A DNA stretch of 64,000 bases from Phytoamicus setariae (GCF_016722925.1 NZ_JAEQNC010000008.1:62001-126000); one strand, 5' to 3'. Positions 1-10,011 are shown, numbered from the stretch's first letter. Notes: generated by a model not told the origin, from the sequence alone. Numbers and translations: made by a program.

Positions 1-525
1 GCCGAAAAAGGTCTGGTTGCCGCGCGTCAGGGCGTCGGCATTGCGCAGGAGCTCGTTCATGATCACCAAAAAGCCGAACGTCATGATGCCCGCGGCGGCG
101 CCGGCAAGCCGCATGACGATCGGTCCGATGAGCAGCGCCACGAGTGCCGCCGCCAACCCTCCGAGCAGGATGGCCGGAACCATTCCCAGCTGCGCGGTAG
201 CCAGAAAGGCCGGTAGATGCGGCAGCGTAGCGGCCTTCATGCCGGCAGGCACCGAGACGAGCCCGGCTGCATAGGCACCGACCGCGACGAAACCGGGATG
301 TCCGAATGAAACAATGCCAGTGCTGCCGGCGAATATCTGGTAGCCCATGGTCAGCACGATCGAGATGCCGAGGCTGACGATAAGCGCGCTGTACTGACCA
401 GCGGTTACGATATCCAATACCGCGAGCAGCCCGACAAAGACCCCGGAAAGCAGAACCGCGCCGCCGACTGCGGCGCCATAGCCGGTGCGACCAAGCGGCT
501 TGTCAATTGACAGGAACGGCATCAT
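1..525 (-). CDS. livM: Branched-chain amino acid ABC transporter permease LivM (partial)
   Basis: Second inner-membrane permease of a LIV-type (HAAT) importer; the C-terminal part lies beyond the left edge of the window. The visible 175 residues begin MMPFLSIDKPLGR and continue into hydrophobic helices with the LivM-typical stretches SALIVSLGISIVLTMGYQIF and STGIVSFGHPGFVAVGAYAA. The ATG overlaps the TGA of the upstream livH by an ATGA junction, so it is translationally coupled as the last visible gene of the livJGFHM-ordered operon. The exact substrate of this subfamily cannot be told from the permease: amino acids, amides, urea and aromatic acids are all possible. Confidence 0.9.
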   Translation of the reverse strand, partial: MMPFLSIDKPLGRTGYGAAVGGAVLLSGVFVGLLAVLDIVTAGQYSALIVSLGISIVLTMGYQIFAGSTGIVSFGHPGFVAVGAYAAGLVSVPAGMKAATLPHLPAFLATAQLGMVPAILLGGLAAALVALLIGPIVMRLAGAAAGIMTFGFLVIMNELLRNADALTRGNQTFFG

Positions 526-1406
526 TTCGACACCTCCAGCGTCTTGCCGGCTATGCCCTGTGGGCGCAGAAGCAGAATGAGAATAACCAGCACGAAGGCC
601 AGCGTCTGTTGGTAGTTGATCAGCGGCGCATCGAGCGTTGCGGACAGAACGCTTTCGAGCATGCCGAGCGCAAGCCCGCCGATGACGGCGCCGCGCACGG
701 TCCCTAGACCGCCGAGCACGACGGCGATGAACGCCTTCAGCGTCGGGTTGAAGTCTGCGCGTGGCGTCACAGTACCCGTTTGCGCGAACCAGACGAACGC
801 CACAATCGCTGCGATGAAGCCGCTGAGCGCGAATACCAGCATCAGCACCCGGGAGGAGCGCACTGCCATCAATCGCGCAGTGGCCGCATCCTCGGCGGCG
901 GCGCGGATCTCGATGCCGTAGCGGGTCTTGTGGATCAGGAAATCAAGTCCGATCAGCACGGCCGCCCCGAGAGCCAAGGCCACCAGTTGGAGGACAGAGA
1001 CGCGCACGATACCGAGGTCGAGCGAGGTGATCAGCGCCGATGGCGTTGGCACGACGCGGGGACCCTCGCCGAACACCATGACGGCGAGCGCCTGCAGCGC
1101 CATCGCGACACCGAACGAAGCGAGCAGCAACGTCGCGCCTGGCGCGCCGACAAACGGCAGGAAGGCGATCCGGCCCACCGCCATCGACAGCAGCATCGCA
1201 AACACAACCGAACCTGCAAGGCTGATTGGGTAGGGCAGACCCATCGCGTCAAGCAGGTAGAGCGCATAGCCCGACCAGACGATCAGGCCGCCATAGGCGA
1301 AATTGATAAGCCCCATGACGCTGAAGACCAGACTCAGCCCTAGCGCAAGCAGTACATAGAGTGTCCCGCTGCTGAGGCCGTCGACAAACATTTGCAAGAG
1401 GTTCAT
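522..1406 (-). CDS. livH: Branched-chain amino acid ABC transporter permease LivH
   Basis: First permease subunit of the LIV-type importer, 294 residues, about eight predicted membrane segments. Family features seen are the N-terminal GLSSGTLYVLLALGLSLVFS, then GLINFAYGGLIVWSGYA, and the cytoplasmic coupling region with RAAAEDAATARLMAV (EAA-like loop) followed by ALSGFIAAIVAF. The C-terminus PQGIAGK is typical. It pairs with LivM and receives the ATPases LivG and LivF. ATGA overlaps with both neighbours (livF upstream, livM downstream) show tight coupling. Confidence 0.93.
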   Translation of the reverse strand: MNLLQMFVDGLSSGTLYVLLALGLSLVFSVMGLINFAYGGLIVWSGYALYLLDAMGLPYPISLAGSVVFAMLLSMAVGRIAFLPFVGAPGATLLLASFGVAMALQALAVMVFGEGPRVVPTPSALITSLDLGIVRVSVLQLVALALGAAVLIGLDFLIHKTRYGIEIRAAAEDAATARLMAVRSSRVLMLVFALSGFIAAIVAFVWFAQTGTVTPRADFNPTLKAFIAVVLGGLGTVRGAVIGGLALGMLESVLSATLDAPLINYQQTLAFVLVILILLLRPQGIAGKTLEVSK

Positions 1407-2134
1407 GCAGTTTCCACTCCGAGATAGGCCGAAGCAAGGTTGCCCGATTGCCGAAGTTTTTCGGCACTGTCGCGGCGAACGATGCAGCCGTTGCGCATGA
1501 CGATCGCATCGTCGGCGAGCGCCAGCGGCCGTCCCGCCGCTTCCTCGACGACGATGATCGTCAGCCCCTGCTTTTTGAGCAGGTGGAGCGTCGCATAGAC
1601 ATCGTCGGCCATTTTTGGTGACAGGCCTAGCGAAGGCTCGTCGAGCAAAAGGAGCTTCGGTCGGGCCATAAGCGCGCGGGCAATTGCCAGCATCTGTTGC
1701 TGGCCGCCGGACAGCGCGCCGCCAGAATTTTGCCGACGCTCCTTGAGGATGGGAAAAATCGAGTAGGCGCGCTCAAGGCCGTCCTTGACTGCCCCGGCGA
1801 AGCTTCGGCCGAGCTGGCCGCGCAACGGCGTTGCGCCGAGCATCAGATTTTCCTCGATCGACAGTGATGAGAAGATGCGCCGTCCTTCGGGGCAGAGGAT
1901 AAGTCCGCGCTCGCTGCGTGCTTCGGCCGAAAGCCGTGTGATGTCCGTGCCTTCGTAGAGCACTTGCCCATCCCACAGCGGGACCGAACCGCACATCGCC
2001 CGCATCAAGGTTGATTTTCCGGCGCCGTTGGGGCCGATCACCGCCAGCACCCTGCCTTCGCCGAGTTCAAGCGCCAAGCTGTCCAGCACGCGGATGCGAC
2101 CGTAACCGGTTGCGGCATTTTCAAGTCGCAGCAT
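1403..2134 (-). CDS. livF: Branched-chain amino acid ABC transporter ATP-binding protein LivF
   Basis: Cytoplasmic ATPase of about 243 residues powering the LivHM permease. Walker A is GPNGAGKST, the signature is LSGGQQQMLAIARAL and Walker B is LLLLDEPSLGLSP, the last being the hallmark of LivF. I chose the ATG at 2134 (protein MLRLENAATGYG) because a GGGAG ribosome site lies 6 nt upstream and the family starts here; an upstream in-frame ATG adds 16 residues of poor homology inside livG. It overlaps the end of livG by 14 bp and the start of livH by 4 bp. Confidence 0.93.
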   Translation of the reverse strand: MLRLENAATGYGRIRVLDSLALELGEGRVLAVIGPNGAGKSTLMRAMCGSVPLWDGQVLYEGTDITRLSAEARSERGLILCPEGRRIFSSLSIEENLMLGATPLRGQLGRSFAGAVKDGLERAYSIFPILKERRQNSGGALSGGQQQMLAIARALMARPKLLLLDEPSLGLSPKMADDVYATLHLLKKQGLTIIVVEEAAGRPLALADDAIVMRNGCIVRRDSAEKLRQSGNLASAYLGVETA

Positions 2135-2894
2135 GCGCGTCTCCCAGATATATCCGTGCGACCTCACTGTTGGCGAGCACATGCTGCGGCTCGCCGCTCA
2201 GGATCACCCGGCCATTGGCCAGCACTGTCAAAGTGTCGGCAAGCGCGGTGACGAAAGCAACGTTGTGATCGATGAGCAGCATTGCAAAACCCATCTGCTG
2301 CCGCGCGACTTTCAACGATTCAACAAGGCTTTGCCAGTCGCCGGCGCCGAGACCCGCCGCAGGTTCGTCGAGCAGAAGGACACGCGGATGCGATATCAGC
2401 GCACGGGCGATTTCGGTCCGTTTCTGGAGTCCGTAAGGCAGCGTGCTGACCGCCTTGTGTGCATGGGGCCGCAATCCCTGAAGGTCGAGCGCTTCGTCGA
2501 TCAGCTGTCGCCTTGCCTTGCCGCCCAGCGCAGGATCGGCAGCGAACAGACCTGTCTCGACGTTCTCGGCAACCGAGAGCGCCGGAAACAGTCGCAGGTT
2601 TTGATAGGTCCGCACCAGGCCCAAACGGGCGCGGCGTTCGCGCGCCAGGTTCTCTATGCGAGTTCCGCCCAGTCCTATGGTGCCCTTGGTCGGTGTCAAC
2701 ACACCGGAGAGGCAATTGACCAGAGTCGTCTTGCCGGAGCCATTCGGGCCGAAGAGGCCGGTCACGCGTCCCGGCTCCAGGGCAATGTCGACGCCGTCGA
2801 GAGCCACGACTCCCTGGAAGTGCTTGACGATGCCGGCGGCAACGAGTGTCGTCCCGCCAGCCATATCACCATGCCGCATCGCAGCCACGCTCAT
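2121..2894 (-). CDS. livG: Branched-chain amino acid ABC transporter ATP-binding protein LivG
   Basis: Second ATPase of the LIV-type importer, 257 residues. Walker A is GPNGSGKTT, the signature region has the LivG-type LPYGLQKRTEIARAL instead of classical LSGGQ, and Walker B is VLLLDEPAAGL. The IDHNVAFVTALADTLTVLANG region is the typical switch histidine segment. The ATG at 2894 overlaps the TGA of the binding-protein gene (ATGA). In-frame ATGs at codons 6 and 11 are possible alternative starts. Confidence 0.92.
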   Translation of the reverse strand: MSVAAMRHGDMAGGTTLVAAGIVKHFQGVVALDGVDIALEPGRVTGLFGPNGSGKTTLVNCLSGVLTPTKGTIGLGGTRIENLARERRARLGLVRTYQNLRLFPALSVAENVETGLFAADPALGGKARRQLIDEALDLQGLRPHAHKAVSTLPYGLQKRTEIARALISHPRVLLLDEPAAGLGAGDWQSLVESLKVARQQMGFAMLLIDHNVAFVTALADTLTVLANGRVILSGEPQHVLANSEVARIYLGDAHAAT

Positions 2895-4051
2895 TTGAAA
2901 GAACGGGGATCGAGCAGTTCGACTTCCTTGAACGCGCCACTCGCGTCAAAGCCGACGACTGTAGCGCTGACCGATGGGTAACGGTCGGCCCAACCATAGT
3001 AGATCGCCCCCGGCAGCTTGAGATCCTTCTGTGCAAGCACGGCCTTGGTCAGGGCACTGGCATCGGTTGAACCCGCTGTCTTCAACGCGTCCGCGAGAAT
3101 ATAAGCGGCATAATAGGAAACGATGGCGTTGGTGTTCTCCGGGAAAGTGCCGAATTTGGTTTGATAGGCATCAATCATCCTCTTGAGAGCGGGATTGATG
3201 TCCTTGCCTTCATAATAGGCGGAGGCGACATAGTAGACGTCCTGCAAGCCATCGGCGCCAACAACCTGTGGCAGCGTCGTCGAGGAGAAAGTGCCGTTGC
3301 CTACCACTGCTGCCTTGATGCCGGCAGCCCGTGCCTGCTTGAGGAAAGTGCCGACATGCGGGAAATAGTCATTGAGAAAGATAACCTTGACCTCGTCACC
3401 TGCCGAACGGATCTTGGACACAACGGCGGAATAATCCGACGTGTCCTCATTGACTGCATCCTGGCCGACTATCTTGCCTTTATAGACAGTGCGGAAGACT
3501 TTTTCCTGCTCGGTGAAAAAGCTGTAGGCCGTATTGGTGACGATATAGGCGCCTTCCCAGCCCTTCTTATTGGCGAAGCCCCCGATGGTGGCTCCAAGGT
3601 CGCCCTCGGTCATGCCGCCGACGAAGAAATTAGGCTGTACGGCCTGGGTCCAGGCCACGGATGACGCTTCCGGTGAAATTGAAAACAAGCCGGACGCCTG
3701 CGCAGCGATAGAGGCGCCAACGCCTGCATCGAAATCAGACGGCGCAATGATGAGCTGCGCACCCTGTTTGATAAGCTCGTCCGCCACTTGGCCAGTCATC
3801 GCGGGATTGGACTGCGTGTCGCCCTGGATGAGTTTGATCTCGCACCCTTCGATGCCGCCAGCCGCATTGATCTCGTCGATGCCGACTTCCAGCCCGCGCG
3901 CGCCCGCAACGTCGAAGAATGCAAATCCACCCGTCTTGGCGCGCGCCACACCAATGGTGACGGCGCCGTCCTTGCAATCGAAAGCCGCATGAGAGGTCGT
4001 CGCGTAAGATCCCGCGCAAAATACTGCGGCCAAGACAAAGAGCTTCTTCAT
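2891..4051 (-). CDS. livJ: Periplasmic substrate-binding protein, LivJ/LivK type
   Basis: 386-residue periplasmic type I binding protein that captures the ligand and delivers it to LivHM. A classical signal peptide is visible (MKKLFVLAAVFCAGSYATTSHA, cleavage near SHA-AF). The mature part starts DGAVTIGVARAKTGGFAFFD and contains INAAGGIEGCEIKLIQGDTQ, the normal strand-helix pattern of the LIV-binding family. First gene of the operon, divergent from a GntR/FCD regulator 196 bp away that is the obvious candidate to control it. Ligand not inferable; such orphan LIV systems in rhizobia often take up non-classical organic acids or amides. Confidence 0.9.
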   Translation of the reverse strand: MKKLFVLAAVFCAGSYATTSHAAFDCKDGAVTIGVARAKTGGFAFFDVAGARGLEVGIDEINAAGGIEGCEIKLIQGDTQSNPAMTGQVADELIKQGAQLIIAPSDFDAGVGASIAAQASGLFSISPEASSVAWTQAVQPNFFVGGMTEGDLGATIGGFANKKGWEGAYIVTNTAYSFFTEQEKVFRTVYKGKIVGQDAVNEDTSDYSAVVSKIRSAGDEVKVIFLNDYFPHVGTFLKQARAAGIKAAVVGNGTFSSTTLPQVVGADGLQDVYYVASAYYEGKDINPALKRMIDAYQTKFGTFPENTNAIVSYYAAYILADALKTAGSTDASALTKAVLAQKDLKLPGAIYYGWADRYPSVSATVVGFDASGAFKEVELLDPRSFK

Positions 4052-4190
4052 ATCCGTTCCCCGCTTTTGTTTGCTCCGGAGTGCCTACTGTAGGGCGGCC
4101 CGGTTAGCGTTTGAATCTATTTGCCGGCGTGTCATGTCGGGTCGAAACTCCCTTGCGGATCGATGCCAGCGAGATAAAGCTAGCAGCGCT

Positions 4191-4219
4191 TTGCAAACTG
4201 CGCAACAATTATGTATAAT
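4191..4219 (+). promoter_or_regulatory. Promoter with overlapping operator upstream of the GntR gene
   Basis: A -35 like TTGCAA (4191-4196) and an exact TATAAT (4214-4219) are separated by 17 bp. The -10 lies inside an inverted repeat ATTAT-GT-ATAAT (4208-4219), a natural place for autorepression by the GntR protein encoded 29 bp downstream. Its location in the divergent region means it could also affect the liv operon. The promoter match is seen directly; the operator role is inference. Confidence 0.55.
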
Positions 4220-4247
4220 CTGCGCGGTTAAATATAATGAGGACGAT

Positions 4248-4988
4248 ATGACCGAAGTGTCCACCATGCGCAGCGGGGAAATTTCCAAGGCGGAAAAGGC
4301 GTACGAACTGCTACGACGAGACATTCTCGACGCCCATCTCGCACCGGAAACTCCGCTGACTATATCTTCGCTCAAGGAGCGTTATGAGCTCGGCTGGACG
4401 CCGCTGCGAGAGGCCCTGTCCAGGCTCGAGACCGAAAGGCTGGTCACCTTCTCGCCGAACCGAGGCTACCGCGTCGCTGGCGTGTCGCGAAGCGAGTTGC
4501 TCGATCTGCAGAGGGCCCGTGTGACGATCGAGTCTGATTTGTTGCGCGAGGCGATCCACGCCGGCGATGAAACCTGGGAACAGCAACTGGTCGCCGCCCA
4601 CTATGCGCTGAAGCAGGCAAAGCCTCTCAGGGCGAACATGCCCGAGACCGAACTGATACGCTGGGAACAGCGACACGATGCTTTTCACAACGCGCTGCTC
4701 AACGGCAGTCCTTCGATCTGGCTAAAGCGTTTCGCCGAGCAGATCAGCACCCAACTTCATCGTCACCATCGCAATCTCGTATTCTCCCCCACATTGATAG
4801 CCGGCGGCGGCGCCGATCTGATGGGCGAGGAACACTACAACGCGCTTCTGGAACGTGCGTCGAATGTCGATCACCACACGGCGCTGATGGAAGCGACCCT
4901 GCAAAGAGACGAGAAGCGGGCTATAGAATTGCTGGTGGAGCACATCGGGCTGACATTGCTTACCTATGAGGGGGTGCAACCGAGGTAG
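4248..4988 (+). CDS. GntR-family transcriptional regulator, FCD (FadR-type) subgroup
   Basis: 246 residues. The N-terminal winged helix covers about residues 12-80 (KAYELLRRDILDAHLAP, then LGWTPLREALSRLETERLV and NRGYRVAG), followed by an all-helical FCD ligand domain with the usual metal-site histidines and aspartates (for example RHDAFHNALL). The ATG at 4248 was chosen because AGGACG lies just upstream and the family starts shortly before the winged helix; the frame stays open further upstream but without support. Divergent from livJ, so probably a ligand-responsive regulator of the importer. Confidence 0.88.
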   Translation: MTEVSTMRSGEISKAEKAYELLRRDILDAHLAPETPLTISSLKERYELGWTPLREALSRLETERLVTFSPNRGYRVAGVSRSELLDLQRARVTIESDLLREAIHAGDETWEQQLVAAHYALKQAKPLRANMPETELIRWEQRHDAFHNALLNGSPSIWLKRFAEQISTQLHRHHRNLVFSPTLIAGGGADLMGEEHYNALLERASNVDHHTALMEATLQRDEKRAIELLVEHIGLTLLTYEGVQPR

Positions 4989-5176
4989 CGGTGGAACGGA
5001 GCCGTGAGATTTGTCGCAAATCTCTGTGCTTAGCTGTCTGTTGACCATCGGCAGGGAAATTCCCGCTCCAGATGGTGTGGAGCTTAACGATGATTCTAAA
5101 TGCCTTTGCCGAAAACCCGGCATGCCCGTCGTTCGGACACACCCAATCCAAGTGACATGATTCACGATAGCTCGGG

Positions 5177-5717
5177 GGCACCGTAACGTTCACCGAGTAT
5201 GGATCAAGATGTGGGATCTGCGTCGCCACCGATATCCTGTGGAAGTGACTGCCCATGCCGTTTGGCTCTATTTCCGTTTTCCGCTCAGTCTGCGCACGGT
5301 CAAGGATATGCTTGCGGCGCGTGGAGTCATCGTCTCCCACCAGACCGTCAGGCTCTGGGCGGAGAAGTTCGGCCGGCATTTCGCCAATGTTATTCGGAAG
5401 CGATCAGCCGGCAGGCTCGGTGACAAATGGCACCTCGATGAGGTTGTCATCACTATCGCCGGCAAGAAACACTGGCTCTGGCGTGGCGTGAGAGAATCAT
5501 GAAACGCTTCAAGTCAGCGAGGCAGCTTCAGCGCTTTGCTTCCATCCACGATCCGATCGCCAACCTCTTTCATATCCCCCGCCACGACATACCATCCGCT
5601 CACCATCGCGAACTGGGAGCAACAGCCATGCAGATGTGGAACGAGATCGCTCATATCGCAGCCTGAGCAGGCATCTTCTCCTCCTTTTCCGTAAAAAGAA
5701 CTTTTAAGTTTAGTGCT
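5177..5717 (+). mobile_element. IS6-family insertion sequence relic (copy A, internally deleted)
   Basis: The left end (GGCACCGTAACGTT at 5177) matches the left end of a longer copy at 53773, and the right part ends in a decayed AAGTTTAGTGC. Compared with the longer copy it lacks about 240 bp in the middle (counterpart of 54116-54353). The deletion junction is inside a short GGCGTG repeat, as expected for microhomology-driven deletion. No target-site duplication is visible. It separates the liv/GntR block from the signalling operon. Confidence 0.85.
5209..5666 (+). pseudogene. IS6-family transposase, broken
   Basis: The N-terminal part (HAVWLYFRFPLSLRTVKDML, VSHQTVRLWAEKFGRHFA, WHLDEVVITIAG) retains the first catalytic aspartate of the DDE nuclease. 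An internal deletion then shifts the frame: the first frame stops at 5502 and the C-terminal part resumes in another frame at 5499 (MKRFKSARQLQRFASIHDP). The second Asp (TDKLRSY in the sister copy) and the Glu (RGENSH) are gone, so the product cannot transpose. Confidence 0.88.
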
Positions 5718-5882
5718 GTGACAAGCCCGAGCTAATCCTAGTCACATCTGGCTAGAAAGAGTATTCTCTAATACGCCGCCACCCCCGGCCACGACATTGG
5801 GTTTATGCGCGCCCGAACCGTGGAGTGTAGAGGCTCGTGGCAGAACTGGTCGCCTGGAGAACGCTGTAGTGAGGGGCGTAAG

Positions 5883-8381
5883 GTGGAGGAAACAAGCGTC
5901 AGTCTCTGTCGTCAGGTCGAGTTGCTGAAGCGGGAGCTCGGCGAGGCGATCGAACAGCAGACGGCAACAAGCGAGATACTTCGCGTCATCTCGTCTTCGC
6001 CCACCGATGTACAGCCGGTGTTCGACACGATCGCGCAGCGTGCCGCCCGACTTTGCGGCGCTCAATATTGCCACGTGTTTCGCTATGATGGCGAATTGTT
6101 GCATTTCGTGGCGCATCACCGGCTGGAACCCGAAGGCGCAGTGCCTGCAGCCCCACCGCATCGAGGCAGTGCCGCCGGGCGTTCGATCCTTAGCCGATCG
6201 GTGGAGCAGATAGAGGACTGGCTCATCGATCCCGAATACACGGCCCATACCGTCATCGGTGCCCAATCCTCGAACTACAGAAGCTTGGTAGCTGTACCGA
6301 TCATGCGCGAGGGTGTTCCGATCGGAACCATTGTGGTCGCACGTCCCGATCCGGGGTTGTTCCCCGACCGACAGGTCGCACTTCTTCAGACATTCGCCGA
6401 CCAGGCAGGGATCGCCATCGAGAATGCTCGGCTGTTTACCGAACTCGAGACGAGCAATCTCGAACTGAAAAATTCGCTGCAACAGCAGACGGCAACGGCG
6501 GATGTTCTCAAAGTCATCAGCCGGTCGGCCTTTGACCTTCAAGCCGTGCTCGACACCCTTGTCGAGTCCGCGGCACGACTCTGCGAAGGTTACGATGCGG
6601 TCATATTCTTGAAGGACGGAGACACTCTTTACCGGAGGGCGCATCACGGGCCGATTCCAATCGATTTTCCTGGCTGGCCAATATCGCGGAGCTGGGTTAC
6701 CGGGCGAGCCGTGGTGGACCGAAAACCTGTCCATGTTCCTGATCTGACCGTCACGCCCGACGAGTTTCCTGATGGCCACAGCATGGCCATCAGGATGGGT
6801 CACCGCTCAATCGTGGCAGTTCCTTTGCTGCGGCAGCAGGAAGCAATTGGGGGACTCGCCATTCGCCGGACGGAAGTCAGGCCGTTCACCGAAACGCAGA
6901 TCGAACTCGTCCAGACCTTTGCCGATCAGGCCGTCATAGCGATCGAGAACGTGCGCCTTTTCGATGAAGTGAAGGCGCGGACTAGCGAACTGACGGAAGC
7001 GCTTGAGCAGCAGACCGCGACGGCTGAGGTGCTGAAGGTCATCAGCCGGTCAGCATTCGACTTGCAAGGGGTTCTTGACACTCTCGTAACGTCTGCTGCC
7101 CGCCTTTGCGAGGCGGACATGGCAACAATGACCCGTCCCATGGGAGACGCGCACTATCCTGTCGCAAGCTACGGCTTCTCGCAAGAATTCGGCCAGTATC
7201 TTCGAGCTCTCCCGCTGGAGCCGGGACGCGGCACCATAGTTGGGCGAACCCTGCTCGAGATGCGGCCGGTCCAGGTCGCCGACGTTCTCGATGATCCGGA
7301 GTACGAGAGGCGCGAGGGGCAAAGACTTGGCGGGTTTCGGACGGTACTCGGGGTGCCACTGTTACGCGAAGGCAGCCCGATCGGCGTGCTCGCACTAACC
7401 CGCTCGACCGTGCGTCCCTTCGCCGAAAAACAGGTCGAGTTGGCGTCTACCTTCGCCGACCAGGCAGTGATCGCCATCGAAAATGTGCGTCTGTTTGAGG
7501 AGGTGCAGGCGAGAACCGAGGAGCTGTCGCGCTCGCTCGATGATCTGAGAACTGCGCAGGACCGTTTGATCCAAACGGAGAAGCTCGCTTCGCTCGGGCA
7601 GCTGACAGCAGGGATCGCGCACGAGATTAAGAACCCCTTGAACTTCGTCAACAATTTCTCGGCGCTTTCTGTGGAGTTGATCGAAGAGTTGCAGCAGGCG
7701 CTCGACGGCGCACTCGGCGATGGCGTGACGCGCGCCCAGATCGAGGAGCTAGCTTTGATGCTCAAGGGCAATCTCGAAAAGATCGTCCAGCACGGCAAGC
7801 GCGCCGACTCGATCGTCAAGAACATGCTTCTGCACTCGCGCCAGGGGGCTGGCGAGCATCGGTTGGCCGATATCAACGCCATCGTCGAGGAAAGTCTCAA
7901 TCTAGCCTATCATGGTGCCCGCGCTGAGAATCAAGGATTCAACGTCACGCTCGAGAAGTCGCTCGACCCGACGGCCGGGGAGGTTGACCTATACCCGCAG
8001 GAGATCACGCGCGCGCTTCTCAACCTCATCTCCAACGGCTTCCATGCGACGAGCAAGCGTGCGTCTTCAGAGCCCGGCGACCGTTATGAGCCGACGTTGG
8101 CCGCAGTAACTAGGAACCTCGGCGACAGCGTTGAGATCATTATCCGCGACAATGGACCCGGCATCCCGCCGGAGGTGAAGGAGAAGATGTTCAACCCATT
8201 CTTCACCACCAAGCCTGCAGGCGAGGGAACAGGTCTCGGCCTTTCCCTCAGCCACGACATCATAGTTAAGCAGCATGCCGGTTCGATCGAGGTGGACACA
8301 GAACTCGGTCACTATACCGAGTTTCGCATCCAATTGCCGCGCATGGCCGCTTTAGTCTCAAAGACGGAGGGCCGACTATGA
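5883..8381 (+). CDS. Sensor histidine kinase with three GAF domains
   Basis: About 832 residues, no membrane segment, so a cytosolic sensor. Three GAF domains lie at roughly 35-190, 205-375 and 390-550, each preceded by a near-identical linker (QQTAT.EVLKVIS..AFDLQ). The kinase core follows: H-box [12 protein letters not shown] with phospho-acceptor His580, N-box [12 protein letters not shown]1 DNGPGIP, F-box FFTTK and G2 [11 protein letters not shown] prefer the GTG at 5883 because GAGGGG precedes it; an ATG at 5805 in frame lies in poorly conserved sequence. First gene of a coupled three-gene operon; overlaps the next gene by 4 bp. The GAF ligand is unknown. Confidence 0.9.
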   Translation: MEETSVSLCRQVELLKRELGEAIEQQTATSEILRVISSSPTDVQPVFDTIAQRAARLCGAQYCHVFRYDGELLHFVAHHRLEPEGAVPAAPPHRGSAAGRSILSRSVEQIEDWLIDPEYTAHTVIGAQSSNYRSLVAVPIMREGVPIGTIVVARPDPGLFPDRQVALLQTFADQAGIAIENARLFTELETSNLELKNSLQQQTATADVLKVISRSAFDLQAVLDTLVESAARLCEGYDAVIFLKDGDTLYRRAHHGPIPIDFPGWPISRSWVTGRAVVDRKPVHVPDLTVTPDEFPDGHSMAIRMGHRSIVAVPLLRQQEAIGGLAIRRTEVRPFTETQIELVQTFADQAVIAIENVRLFDEVKARTSELTEALEQQTATAEVLKVISRSAFDLQGVLDTLVTSAARLCEADMATMTRPMGDAHYPVASYGFSQEFGQYLRALPLEPGRGTIVGRTLLEMRPVQVADVLDDPEYERREGQRLGGFRTVLGVPLLREGSPIGVLALTRSTVRPFAEKQVELASTFADQAVIAIENVRLFEEVQARTEELSRSLDDLRTAQDRLIQTEKLASLGQLTAGIAHEIKNPLNFVNNFSALSVELIEELQQALDGALGDGVTRAQIEELALMLKGNLEKIVQHGKRADSIVKNMLLHSRQGAGEHRLADINAIVEESLNLAYHGARAENQGFNVTLEKSLDPTAGEVDLYPQEITRALLNLISNGFHATSKRASSEPGDRYEPTLAAVTRNLGDSVEIIIRDNGPGIPPEVKEKMFNPFFTTKPAGEGTGLGLSLSHDIIVKQHAGSIEVDTELGHYTEFRIQLPRMAALVSKTEGRL

Positions 8382-8767
8382 GCCTTCTTATCCTGGTAGT
8401 CGACGACGAGCCGGATATCGAGCTTCTTTTTCGACAGCAATTCCGCCATGACCTGCGCGCTGGCCGCTTCGTGATGGAGTTCGAACATTCGGCACCGGCC
8501 GCACTCGAACGTATCGCCGATGCGGCCGGCGTCACGCTCATTCTCATACTGTCGGATGTCAACATGCCAGGGATGAGCGGACTCGAACTCCTCCCGAAGG
8601 CGAGGAGCATTCGGCCTGACGTGCCAGTAATCATGATTACCGCCTATTGTGATGCGGAAACGAAGCGGAGAGCTATGGAAAGCGGCGCGGAAGCGTTGCT
8701 CACCAAGCCGATCGACTTCGTCGCGCTGCGAGAAGTAATCGACATGCGAGTTGGGGGCACCGCATGA
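8378..8767 (+). CDS. Single-domain response regulator (receiver)
   Basis: 129-residue stand-alone receiver. The acidic pair is in VVDDEPD, the phospho-acceptor is Asp60 in [11 protein letters not shown], then MITAY (Thr/Tyr switch) and LLTKPIDF with the conserved lysine. No output domain, so it probably passes phosphate on or modulates the kinase. Starts in an ATGA overlap with the kinase gene and ends in another with the receiver-cyclase gene, so all three should be made together. Confidence 0.9.
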   Translation: MSLLILVVDDEPDIELLFRQQFRHDLRAGRFVMEFEHSAPAALERIADAAGVTLILILSDVNMPGMSGLELLPKARSIRPDVPVIMITAYCDAETKRRAMESGAEALLTKPIDFVALREVIDMRVGGTA

Positions 8768-10011
8768 GCACCAGTATACTCGTTGTCGACGATGAAACGG
8801 ACCTGGAAATCCTTCTCGTCCAGAAATTCCGCAAGCAAATCCGCGAGGGCACACTGCGTTTTCTGTTTGCCCATGACGGGATCGAGGCTTTGGCCATGCT
8901 TGCGGCCAACCAAGACGTGGACATGGTGCTGAGCGACATCAACATGCCGCGCATGGACGGTTTGTCGCTGCTGGCAAAGCTCCAGGAGAAAGACCAGGAC
9001 CTGTCCACGATTATCGTCTCCGCCTACAGCGATATGGCCAATATTCGCACGGCGATGAACCGAGGCGCCTATGATTTTGTGACGAAGCCGATCGATTTTC
9101 CCGATCTGGAGGCGACGATCGTCAAGACGATTCACCACATGGAGGCGCTACGCGAAGCGCAGCGCCGGCAGGCGGCGGCCGAGCAGGCGCGCGCGTCGCT
9201 TTCCCGTTATTTTTCGCCCAATCTCGCCGAACGCTTAGCCAGCAGTGCCAATGTCCTCGACCTTGGTGGCACGCGGCGAGAGGTTGCCTCGCTCTTTACC
9301 GATCTGGCGGGTTTCACTTCGCTGGTGGAGACGATCGAGCCGAAGGTTCTCGGGCCGCTCCTCAACGATTACATCGTTGGCATGACCGACATTGTATTTG
9401 CTCATGAGGGTACGGTCGCAAAGATCATCGGTGATGCGCTCCACGTGCTTTTCGGGGCGCCTTCCGATCAACCGGACCATGCCAGTCGCGCGATCGCCTG
9501 CTCGCTTGCGCTTGACGCGTTCGCGGAGTCTTTCCGTGAACACTGGAGCAGGAAGGGGATACCTCTCGGCCACACCCGGATCGGCGCGCATGCCGGCACG
9601 GCTGTGGTCGGCAATTTCGGGGGAATAAGATTTTTTGACTACAGCGCCTATGGCGACACTATCAATGTTGCCGCGCGTCTGGAAGCAGCCAACAAAACGT
9701 TGGGCACCCGCATTTGCGTGAGTGGCTGCGTGGCTGGGAAAGTTCAGGGGTTCTGCGGTCGACCCGTGGGCGACCTCCTCCTCAGAGGCCGTACCGAGCC
9801 GATCCGCGCATTCGAGCCGCTTGATGCCAGCAGATGTGCCAGCCCAGAGACACAGGCCTACATTGAGGCCTTCGAAAAACTGGAAGCCTGCGATCCTGGT
9901 GCGATTGCTTCGTTCGCCGCGCTGGTTGGTCGCAATGCGGAGGACCGGCTTGCCAGTTTTCATCTGAAGCGACTGCTAAACGGCGAAACGACCATGACAG
10001 TCATCCTGTAA
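8764..10011 (+). CDS. Response regulator with class III adenylate/guanylate cyclase output
   Basis: 415 residues. Receiver at 1-120 with VVDDETD and phospho-acceptor Asp58 (LSDINMPRMDG), KPIDF lysine, a coiled-coil-like linker rich in A/Q/R (about 125-150), then a class III cyclase domain from about 165. Metal-binding Asp180 (FTDLAGFTSL) and Asp224 (KIIGDALHVLFG) are both present, and AYGDTINVAARLEAA supplies the transition-state Asn/Arg, so the enzyme looks active. Substrate (ATP or GTP) cannot be fixed by eye. Expected to turn kinase phosphorylation into a cyclic-nucleotide signal. Confidence 0.9.
   Translation: MSTSILVVDDETDLEILLVQKFRKQIREGTLRFLFAHDGIEALAMLAANQDVDMVLSDINMPRMDGLSLLAKLQEKDQDLSTIIVSAYSDMANIRTAMNRGAYDFVTKPIDFPDLEATIVKTIHHMEALREAQRRQAAAEQARASLSRYFSPNLAERLASSANVLDLGGTRREVASLFTDLAGFTSLVETIEPKVLGPLLNDYIVGMTDIVFAHEGTVAKIIGDALHVLFGAPSDQPDHASRAIACSLALDAFAESFREHWSRKGIPLGHTRIGAHAGTAVVGNFGGIRFFDYSAYGDTINVAARLEAANKTLGTRICVSGCVAGKVQGFCGRPVGDLLLRGRTEPIRAFEPLDASRCASPETQAYIEAFEKLEACDPGAIASFAALVGRNAEDRLASFHLKRLLNGETTMTVIL

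Noticed and set aside
4071-4247. Upstream extension of the GntR gene
   Set aside because: The frame is open, but the stretch contains a good -35/-10 promoter and operator, so it is non-coding leader.
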